Positions 1 to 6,555 of a stretch of DNA of 8,768 nucleotides are shown piece by piece (position 1 is the stretch's first letter; each line of letters begins with the position of its first letter). The DNA lies in assembly GCA_039806065.1 (NCBI GenBank), contig JBDKJS010000117.1, positions 1 through 8,768 of the forward strand, in the 5' to 3' direction. Position numbers and translations under genes: made by a program. The notes beneath the pieces were generated by a model. It worked only from the letters and a program-made list of their open reading frames with translations, made no database searches and was not told where the DNA came from. Source of the stretch: JBDKJS01 sp039806065 (lineage in GTDB: Bacteria; Bacteroidota; Bacteroidia; AKYH767-A; 2013-40CM-41-45).

Positions 1-960
1 CAATTATATAATAATCCACACCATCAGTCCATCCATTATAGGGTGTCCAGTTAAGTTGTACTGAACGCTGTTCGTCCATTGTTCCATTAAGTATGATGGT
101 GGAAGTATTGGTGGACAAATCGCCATTTACATTGCAGATGTTTTTAACTAGTATTTTGTAGTAATAATGTTGAGTTTGTACATCTACATCATAGTCATGA
201 AAATAAGTTTGGTTCACCGGCAATGAGGCTACATAATAAAAATTTGAATTGTCTAAGCTTCTATATAAGTCATATTGAACTATTGCTTCAGGGTGAACTA
301 ACGGTTCAAGCCATTCAGTGAGCACGTGATGATTGTCTACTACGGTTGACCTCACCACATCTGCTATTTGATTGTCTAGTAAATTTACTGGGTAAGTTAT
401 ACTAGTATCACTCCAACTTGTAAATATATTCCCACATAAGTCACGCGCCTGTATTCTGTAACTATATTCCCATGGACAACTGAATGCAGTATCGAGGTAA
501 TGAAGTGTATCAGATGGCACAGATGATAAATATTGCCAATTGGTGTTATAAGGATCTCTGCGAAAAATATCATATGCACTTACCGGGCATCCATCATATG
601 CATTCCAAGTAACATTTATAAAATTTCCGGATCTGGCTGATGATACATTGATAGTACTGTGTGGAGTCAATTCTGTTAACGGTATAATGTTGCTACATAC
701 ATCGCCTGTGGATAAAATGTAAGTGTACACATTATGCAAGGTGTTAAGTCCTGAGTCAATGTAACTTGGAAAGACACCAAACTGTGTATTGTTCGGATTA
801 GTATCAGTGTAAATTAATTGATAGGAGTTTCCACTTAGTTTGTACAATGCATAATAACTCAAATCTATTGCAGGATTATTATCCCAGGTTATCTCCACAG
901 CATAATTATCCAAAACGCTTACGCTTAAAATGGGAGTTGCTAGTGGTGGAAGTGTATCTA
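1..960 (-). repeat. FN3-like domain block (three complete, one partial)
   Basis: These are coding repeats inside the giant gene, after the PKD array. Three units of about 95 residues can be aligned by eye: roughly residues 1585-1678, 1680-1775 and 1777-1873, with a fourth starting at about 1874 and cut at 1904. Each has a V-x-[IL]-x-W strand (VEITW, INVTW, VLTEW, VQLNW), then a Y-x-[LI]-[YF]-[RK] strand (YALYK, YDIFR, YDLYR), a hydrophobic Y-x-D turn, and a Y-x-Y-x-[IL] strand followed by a conserved cysteine (DVCSN, DLCGN, NICNV). In Bacteroidota, FN3 units with this late cysteine commonly come just before a CHU_C/type B type IX sorting domain. That is family knowledge; the sorting domain itself is not visible. 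Confidence 0.8.
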
Positions 961-3900
961 ATACGTGAATGTAATTAGGTAAGCTAATGGTATCAGCACA
1001 TCCTGATGCATTGCTTATTATTAAAGTGGCATCATAAAAACCAGGATTGCTAAAAATTATTTGTGGGTTTTGAGCAGTGTCTATAATGCCATTGCTAAAT
1101 AGCCATAAATAGTTAGCCTGAATTGCACTTGATGATTGATCAATAAAACTCACTGCTAAGGGAGCGCAGCCTTGCTGCGTACCAGCTGTAAATAGTGCCG
1201 ATGGAACATCATTTACAATTATTTGTTGTGTGGAATAACTGGTATCACTGCAACCGTATATGTTCATTGCAGTGATAGAAGGGTAGTAAACACCTGCGGT
1301 ATCATATACAGTAGTAGGAAATAATGCTGTGCTTGAAAGTCCATTTCCAAAGTTCCAATAGATGCTGTCAAAGCCAATGCTTGTATTTGTAAAGCTAACA
1401 TGAACCGGTTCGCAACCAATAGTATCGCTAATCTGAAAACCAGCTTCTGGAGTTGGGTGAACAAGTACTTCTTGTGGATACTCAAAAAATGCACTGCAAC
1501 CGTTAGTATCAGTGGTAACTAGAGCTATGGTAAATGAACCAGTGTCGGTATAGGTGTGAGTAGCATTTTGTGTAGAGCTGCTATTGCCATCTCCAAAACT
1601 CCAGGACCAATTGATGGCTTGCTGTGAAAGATCTGTAAAACTTACAGTAAAGGGAGTACAGCCTTCGAAATCAGAAATACTGAAGTTAGTATTGGGACCT
1701 AATACATTTATATACATCTCTTTGGTAATAGTGTCAGTGCAGCCTTGTGTTGTATTAACTATTAACGATACGGTATAAATTCCTGGATCAGCATAAATAT
1801 GATTAGTCTGTTGGTTGGTACTTGTACTTGAGTCGCCAAAATCCCAAATGTAACTGTCACCATCAAGCGTTAAATTTGTAAATTCAACTACGGCAGGTGC
1901 ACATTGCATCGTATCAGTAGTTACAAAATCTGCTATTGGATTTCTAATAATAATGGGTGTAACCCTAATAAGGGTATCAGTACAAAATCCATGTTGCGGG
2001 CCAGCATTAACTACCAACATCACATTGTAAGTTCCAGGTTGAGTGTAAGTATGTGAAGGCGATGCTGAAGTGGAGGTGGTACCATCTCCAAAATCCCAAT
2101 ACCAACTATTTGCATAATGACTTTGATCTACAAATGTTACAGTATGTGGGGTGCACCCTTCTGTATTGAGCGCATCAAATTTTGCTACAAGTAATTCTGG
2201 GAATGGGAGTTCAAAAGTATCTCTACATCCATTTTGATCTACAATGGCTAATTGGATTGGGTATCCAACAAATTCAGCATAGATATGAGTGGGGTGCTGC
2301 GTAGTGTCGTATTGATTATCGCCAAAGTCCCAAGACCATGAAACTGGATTAGCGCTCAAGTCAGTAAATACTGCAGTAGAAGGCATGCAAATCCCTGTAT
2401 TAGTAAAGGAGAATTCAGCATGGGCTGTATCAATCTTAATGTAATTTATTTCTTGCAACACATCTACACAACTACCCCTATATACTTGCAATGTTACGGT
2501 GTATAATCCTGCTTGGTCATAAACATGACTTGGCCCAAAATAGGTGGAAGTGGCTCCATCGCCAAAATCCCAGAAGTAAGCATCTCCATTTAAGCTATAA
2601 TTGGCAAAATCTACCCTAAGTAAATCGCATGCTTGGCGTGATGACCATGTGCTAAAGTTGGCTATTGGTTGCCATACAGTAACATTTGGTTGTAAGTTAA
2701 ATGTTTGTGCACAGCCAGCTGCATCAATTACTGTTAAACTAACAGAATATACACCTTCTGAGTCATAAAGATGCACAGGATTGATCTGGGTCGAAGAGTC
2801 GCCATCGCCAAACAGCCAAAGGTAGCTTGTATAATTTTGTAAGCTGGTACTAAAATGTACCGAGTCATAGCCACAAACTTCTGTTTCACTTGCCAAAACC
2901 GGACTTATATAATTTGCGAAAATACTTGTGGATAAAGATTGCTGGCATCCTACAGTGTCAAATACGGTTAAGGTAACTATGTAGTTAGGCAATCCACCAT
3001 TGTAGGTGTGGCTTGCATTAAAGGTAGTAGCTGTAGTGCTATCTCCAAAATTCCAAAAATAACTCGAACCACCCGTGGATAAATTTTGTAGATTAATAGT
3101 AGTATTCGTGCAACTGCTATTTTGTGTGAACGAAAAATCAGCTACCGGCCCACCGACTCGAACCAAACTATCCCAATTCCAAACCGAAGTAATTCCTAAG
3201 GTATCTAATGTAGTTAGTTTAACATTATATATCCCTCTAAATAAATAGGTGTGCACTGGATATTGTAACGTGCTAGTATCGCCATCTCCAAATTCCCACA
3301 TCCATTGAATAGCCCCTTGGATTAAGGCTGCATTATTAAAGGTGACTGTAAGCGGTGCACAGCCTTCTTGCACTTCTACAATGCCTACATTACCAGGATC
3401 TATGGGAGTTGTATCTGGAGTTCCGAAATTAAATGGCGGTGGATTATATGTGAGGGTACATAAGTCATTGATGATCGTTAACGTTACATCGTAATTTCCG
3501 AACATATTATAAGTGTGAATTGGATTTTCTAAACTTGAAGAATCGCCATCACCAAAACTCCATAGCCATTGTGTAGCACCTACACTATTTGCATAAAACT
3601 GAACATCAGCAGGGAATACAGTATCCAAAGGGAGACCATAAAAATTTGCTCCAAAGGGAGGAAAGTATACACCATTGCTTTGCATTGTAGTGTAGCTACA
3701 GCCATCTGTAGTGGTTATAGTAAGAGATACACTGTGATATCCCCCAACTGGATAGCTATGCGATGGGTTTTGAAGCGTAGAGGTAGTGCCATCTCCAAAA
3801 TCCCATAACCAAGATATTGCGTTAGAAGATGTGTCATAAAATTGTGCAACAAATGGTGGACAATCAGTTACTGAATCAGTAAAGCCTGCATAACCTCCAA

Positions 3901-5713
3901 ATACCTGAAAAGTGCTGAAAATAGGGATGTATTGTGAACACCCACCTCCTGAAGTTTCAGTGGTCAATGATACTGTATAATATCCTGGTATGCTATAGGT
4001 ATGCAATGGATTTTGCAAGTTAGAGGTGGTACCATCTCCAAAGTCCCAAAGCCATGAAGTTGCTCCTAAGGTATTGTCGGTAAATTGAGTGGTAAGGGGG
4101 GCACAACCTGCCGTGGTTGGTGGGGGAATATAATTCGCACTTGGATTAATTAGTTGTACATAAGTACTCCTATCCAAAGTATCACTGCAGCCTAAAGAAT
4201 CTACTATGATCAGGCTAACATCATAGGTTCCATTCACCGTATATTGATGACTAGGATTAGCCAGGGTGCTGGTATTTCCATCTCCAAAATCCCAGAAATA
4301 GCTCAAGCCATTTCCAAAACAATTACTGCTGAAATTTACATTCAAGGGTGCGCAGCCTACCCGTGGTGTAGCACCAAATAAAACTCTTGGCGATGAAACA
4401 GTTATACTGTTAACTAAAGTTTTATGCCTGATACATCCATCTGCCGATGTTACATGAAGGGTTACTGTAAAGTTTCCCGTGCTATTGTAAGTAGTTGTTG
4501 GATTAATGCTTTGGCTGCTACCTCCATTTCCAAAATTCCACTGGCAGGTACTATAATTTGATGAAAGATTGATAAATTGAACTTGATGTGGAGCGCATCC
4601 TAAAGTATCACTGATAGTAAAGTTGACAATTGGCATCACGCCTACATGGATCATGTTTGGATAAACAACAGTATCTACACATCCACTTTGCATGTATAGA
4701 ATTAAACTTACAGTGTAATCTCCTGGTGTAGTGTAAGTATGCGAAGGACTGGATTGAGGTGCTGTGGTACCATCTCCAAAATCCCATAATGTTTGTGCAT
4801 TAAATGGATTATTAAATTGTACTGTGAAAGGCGCACAGCCGCTATCATCATCCACTGTAAAGTAGGCCCAATTATTAGCTCTAATTACAATAGGATCATT
4901 GAGTGTAACTGTATCTGTACATCCAAGCGGACTTGTTAGCACGCAATACACTTGATACGTACCTGGTAAACTATACGTATGTGATGTGTTCTGAAGGTTT
5001 GACCCACTTCCATCTCCAAAATTCCAATTGAAAAGAATAGCATTGGTATTAGAGATGCCAAAACTAAAGGGAGTACTTGGGTCGCAACTAGCTAAAGCAT
5101 TAGTTGTAACTAATCCACTGGGTCTTGGGTGTATAGTTATGTATAAATTTCGTGTAAATAAATCTTGGCACCCAGCGGCATTAGTAGTAAGCAATGTTAC
5201 TGTGAATGTTCCTGAAGTATTGTATTGATGCAGAGGAGTTGCTTGTGTAGAGGTTGTTCCGTCTCCGAAATCCCAGAGGTAAGTATTTCCCCCCACTGAG
5301 GTATTAGAAAAACTTATCAAGTTATCGTCTACACATGCAGCTTGAATGTTACTATTAAAACCAGAAACAGGCTTGGCTACTACAACTACACCATTTATAA
5401 CTGTGAAAGTATCACTTTGCCCAAAAGCATCATAAGCTATGAGCCTTATCGTGTAGCTTCCTGCTATGGTATAAATGTTAGATGGATTATTTAAGGTACT
5501 GGTATTTCCGTTCCCTAAATCCCAATAGTAACTTACTGCTCCCGTTGAGGAATTTGTGAATTGAACATTGAGGGGTGCACAACCATTGGTAGGATTGAAT
5601 GTGAAACTAGCATTAGGCGCTGCCGCACATCTATTACCAATAAATATTACCAACAATGCAATCCATGCAACCACAATACGGGGAAGACTTTTGTAATTAG
5701 CTGCGATGGTCAT
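1..5713 (-). CDS. Giant exported multi-PKD / FN3 repeat surface protein (3' end outside window)
   Basis: Open from an ATG at 5713 to the left edge: 1904 codons with no stop, and the frame is the same at all 19 PKD motifs and at the edge. The next in-frame stop upstream of the ATG leaves no other ATG. Residues 1-32 form a signal peptide: a basic start, a hydrophobic core at about 13-25 and an AAA cleavage region. C29 is preceded by Asn-Arg, so this is not a lipobox. Residues about 33-1580 are 19 PKD domains, and about 1585-1904 are FN3-like domains. PKD domains are extracellular beta-sandwiches used in adhesion, ligand binding or as spacers. Bacteroidota proteins of this layout usually end in a type IX secretion (often type B/CHU_C) sorting domain, which would lie beyond position 1. 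No catalytic domain is visible. It follows the small exported protein gene after 28 bp, so co-transcription is likely. A surface adhesin or cell-envelope filament is the best inference; the substrate is unknown. Confidence 0.93.
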   Translation of the reverse strand, partial: MTIAANYKSLPRIVVAWIALLVIFIGNRCAAAPNASFTFNPTNGCAPLNVQFTNSSTGAVSYYWDLGNGNTSTLNNPSNIYTIAGSYTIRLIAYDAFGQSDTFTVINGVVVVAKPVSGFNSNIQAACVDDNLISFSNTSVGGNTYLWDFGDGTTSTQATPLHQYNTSGTFTVTLLTTNAAGCQDLFTRNLYITIHPRPSGLVTTNALASCDPSTPFSFGISNTNAILFNWNFGDGSGSNLQNTSHTYSLPGTYQVYCVLTSPLGCTDTVTLNDPIVIRANNWAYFTVDDDSGCAPFTVQFNNPFNAQTLWDFGDGTTAPQSSPSHTYTTPGDYTVSLILYMQSGCVDTVVYPNMIHVGVMPIVNFTISDTLGCAPHQVQFINLSSNYSTCQWNFGNGGSSQSINPTTTYNSTGNFTVTLHVTSADGCIRHKTLVNSITVSSPRVLFGATPRVGCAPLNVNFSSNCFGNGLSYFWDFGDGNTSTLANPSHQYTVNGTYDVSLIIVDSLGCSDTLDRSTYVQLINPSANYIPPPTTAGCAPLTTQFTDNTLGATSWLWDFGDGTTSNLQNPLHTYSIPGYYTVSLTTETSGGGCSQYIPIFSTFQVFGGYAGFTDSVTDCPPFVAQFYDTSSNAISWLWDFGDGTTSTLQNPSHSYPVGGYHSVSLTITTTDGCSYTTMQSNGVYFPPFGANFYGLPLDTVFPADVQFYANSVGATQWLWSFGDGDSSSLENPIHTYNMFGNYDVTLTIINDLCTLTYNPPPFNFGTPDTTPIDPGNVGIVEVQEGCAPLTVTFNNAALIQGAIQWMWEFGDGDTSTLQYPVHTYLFRGIYNVKLTTLDTLGITSVWNWDSLVRVGGPVADFSFTQNSSCTNTTINLQNLSTGGSSYFWNFGDSTTATTFNASHTYNGGLPNYIVTLTVFDTVGCQQSLSTSIFANYISPVLASETEVCGYDSVHFSTSLQNYTSYLWLFGDGDSSTQINPVHLYDSEGVYSVSLTVIDAAGCAQTFNLQPNVTVWQPIANFSTWSSRQACDLLRVDFANYSLNGDAYFWDFGDGATSTYFGPSHVYDQAGLYTVTLQVYRGSCVDVLQEINYIKIDTAHAEFSFTNTGICMPSTAVFTDLSANPVSWSWDFGDNQYDTTQHPTHIYAEFVGYPIQLAIVDQNGCRDTFELPFPELLVAKFDALNTEGCTPHTVTFVDQSHYANSWYWDFGDGTTSTSASPSHTYTQPGTYNVMLVVNAGPQHGFCTDTLIRVTPIIIRNPIADFVTTDTMQCAPAVVEFTNLTLDGDSYIWDFGDSSTSTNQQTNHIYADPGIYTVSLIVNTTQGCTDTITKEMYINVLGPNTNFSISDFEGCTPFTVSFTDLSQQAINWSWSFGDGNSSSTQNATHTYTDTGSFTIALVTTDTNGCSAFFEYPQEVLVHPTPEAGFQISDTIGCEPVHVSFTNTSIGFDSIYWNFGNGLSSTALFPTTVYDTAGVYYPSITAMNIYGCSDTSYSTQQIIVNDVPSALFTAGTQQGCAPLAVSFIDQSSSAIQANYLWLFSNGIIDTAQNPQIIFSNPGFYDATLIISNASGCADTISLPNYIHVLDTLPPLATPILSVSVLDNYAVEITWDNNPAIDLSYYALYKLSGNSYQLIYTDTNPNNTQFGVFPSYIDSGLNTLHNVYTYILSTGDVCSNIIPLTELTPHSTINVSSARSGNFINVTWNAYDGCPVSAYDIFRRDPYNTNWQYLSSVPSDTLHYLDTAFSCPWEYSYRIQARDLCGNIFTSWSDTSITYPVNLLDNQIADVVRSTVVDNHHVLTEWLEPLVHPEAIVQYDLYRSLDNSNFYYVASLPVNQTYFHDYDVDVQTQHYYYKILVKNICNVNGDLSTNTSTIILNGTMDEQRSVQLNWTPYNGWTDGVDYYII
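972..5617 (-). repeat. Array of 19 tandem PKD domains
   Basis: Each repeat has the PKD signature W-[DNSEL]-[FL]-[GS]-[DN]-[GSN] followed by an H-x-Y-like strand and a G-x-Y/F-x-V-x-L strand. The signature hexapeptides lie, from the N-terminus, at 5524-5507, 5275-5258, 5026-5009, 4786-4769, 4540-4523, 4294-4277, 4048-4031, 3805-3788, 3562-3545, 3298-3281, 3055-3038, 2818-2801, 2572-2555, 2332-2315, 2098-2081, 1846-1829, 1603-1586, 1357-1340 and 1105-1088. Spacing is 234-264 bp (78-88 residues); the longest is between repeats 9 and 10. Most repeats start with a GCxP-x-x-V-x-F strand and end with GC-x-D/x-T, giving one cysteine near each end. The last repeat is degenerate (WLFSNG) and marks the change to FN3 domains. 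The repeats differ clearly in sequence, so this is an old array rather than a recent expansion. Confidence 0.95.
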
Positions 5714-5727
5714 CCCGAAATTGATAT

Positions 5728-5744
5728 TAGTACTGTTGGTACTA
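5728..5744 (-). other. Short hairpin at the junction of the two surface-protein genes
   Basis: A 6-bp perfect inverted repeat (TAGTAC / GTACTA) with a 5-base loop spans the stop codon of the small upstream gene (5742-5744) and half of the 28-bp gap. It has no following U-run on the minus strand and is too weak to be a terminator. At most it may modulate translation of the giant gene, and it could be chance. Confidence 0.25.
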
Positions 5745-6290
5745 TTTTACTGATACCATCTTGGTACCTTTTTCTAGAAATAAAGGGTTAGTATTTGGCG
5801 TGCTCACACTTTGTGGATCTGCCTGTGCTACCAACATTCCCATTTCGTTAATTTGTTTTATTCTATATTGAGTAGTTCCGGTAGTAGGTTTACTGTCTAC
5901 CCAGCTATATAATAATTCTAATGGCGAATTAATTCCTTCCTTTAGCCCAACAGGTTCATATTCATTTCCATCTGTTGAACGTTCAATAACATAAATGCAA
6001 TCAGGTGCATTTGATGTGGCTATCCAATTTAAATATACTTTCCCCGCATTGAATACTACATTTTGCTTTACAAATTCTAATTTGTTTGGCTGATCAGCTG
6101 GGGCAGGGGCGGCCACTGCTGTACTGGGTGATTGTGCAAAGGTATTTACCGTTGCAAAAATTGCCATGAATAACAAGGTCAATTCCAGGGCATGAATAAA
6201 AAATTTGTTGGCAAAGCCTTTTGATTGGGCCTGTTTAACAGTATTACTGTTGCTCAATGTTTGTAGATGTTTGGTGAGTTGTGCTTTCAT
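5742..6290 (-). CDS. Small exported or membrane-anchored protein with one FN3-like module
   Basis: This 182-residue protein is not a recognised named family. Residues 1-30 are polar and basic. A hydrophobic segment at about 33-52 ends in NTFAQS, typical of Bacteroidota signal-peptide ends. A low-complexity Ala/Pro stretch follows at about 55-68. Residues about 70-150 resemble the beta-sandwich found before sorting domains in type IX-secreted proteins: a VYLNW strand, then IERSTDGNEYEPVG, then a YSWVD turn and a QYRIKQIN strand. The chain then ends after about 30 polar residues with no recognisable type IX sorting domain, so the protein is probably periplasmic or membrane-tethered. The 30-residue stretch before the hydrophobic segment is long for a signal peptide, and no later Met would shorten it usefully. 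The start is ATG at 6290 with a purine-rich AAAGAAAG just before it. It is the promoter-proximal gene of the pair with the giant PKD protein, which suggests a related role. Confidence 0.85.
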   Translation of the reverse strand: MKAQLTKHLQTLSNSNTVKQAQSKGFANKFFIHALELTLLFMAIFATVNTFAQSPSTAVAAPAPADQPNKLEFVKQNVVFNAGKVYLNWIATSNAPDCIYVIERSTDGNEYEPVGLKEGINSPLELLYSWVDSKPTTGTTQYRIKQINEMGMLVAQADPQSVSTPNTNPLFLEKGTKMVSVK

Positions 6291-6364
6291 CTTTCTTTGA
6301 TCTTTTAAATTATGGTCTAATTTACCCGCTTATTCTATTTTAGTTGGGAGAGAATCCTCACTTA

Positions 6365-6378
6365 CTTACAACTGTAAG
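6365..6378. promoter_or_regulatory. Palindrome CTTACA-AC-TGTAAG in divergent intergenic region
   Basis: Perfect 6-bp arms separated by two bases, 75 bp upstream of the minus-strand ATG at 6290 and about 190 bp upstream of the plus-strand ATG at 6556. A second overlapping inverted repeat, AACTG/CAGTT (6370-6374 and 6385-6389), sits beside it. The position suits an operator for a dimeric regulator, but no known consensus is recognised and chance is possible in AT-rich DNA. Confidence 0.3.
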
Positions 6379-6484
6379 ATTTTGCAGTTTTTTCATTTTT
6401 TTCTGATTGCTGCTGCTAAAGAGTATTTGTTTGAAAAATTTAAAAAAAATCGTTTTTATAGATAGTTACACTTTTAACAAAAAA

Positions 6485-6492
6485 TATTTTTG
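6485..6492 (+). promoter_or_regulatory. Bacteroidota-type -7 element (TATTTTTG) upstream of the HTH/TPR-like gene
   Basis: The octamer matches the Bacteroidota primary sigma factor -7 consensus TAnnTTTG. A good -33 TTG is not seen; only GTTA at 6465-6468 lies at a plausible distance. Transcription would start near 6500, leaving a leader of about 55 bases before the ATG at 6556. The TTG at 6490 lies inside this element, which argues against its use as a start codon. No equally good element was found on the minus strand for the surface-protein unit. Confidence 0.4.
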
Positions 6493-6555
6493 TATCTAAA
6501 CACTGATCACCTCGTTATAATTACTCAAAATAACTCTCCTAAATTATTAGTCACT

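Larger units (their letters stand above)
6291..6555. other. Divergent intergenic region
   Basis: 265 bases, very AT-rich with several A and T homopolymer runs, between the two divergent start codons. It must carry promoters for both directions. The visible elements are the palindrome at 6365-6378 and the -7-like element at 6485-6492, listed separately. No convincing small ORF, RNA gene or riboswitch fold was seen. Confidence 0.7.

Noticed and set aside
1..1. The giant gene as a truncated or frameshifted pseudogene
   Set aside because: The frame is unbroken through all 19 PKD motifs and still open at the edge with sensible FN3 sequence, so it is simply cut by the window.
972..5617. Regularly spaced repeated motif that might suggest a CRISPR array or satellite repeat
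   Set aside because: The period is about 245 bp, always a multiple of three, in one open frame, and each unit translates to a PKD domain.
5627..5629. C29 as a lipoprotein acylation site in the giant protein
   Set aside because: The residues before it are Gly-Asn-Arg, which does not fit a lipobox; a standard signal peptidase site at the following Ala run is more likely.
1264..5791. Several open frames of 60-80 codons opposite or overlapping the giant gene (for example 1264-1494 minus, 1584-1778 plus, 3569-3808 plus, 5028-5228 plus, 5561-5791 plus)
   Set aside because: They lie inside a well-supported repeat-domain gene in other frames, show no recognisable domain, and arise from its biased composition.
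6490..6555. Upstream in-frame TTG start that would add 22 residues to the HTH/TPR-like protein
   Set aside because: The TTG lies within a good -7 promoter element, the added residues look unlike the rest of the protein, and the ATG at 6556 gives a natural helical N-terminus.
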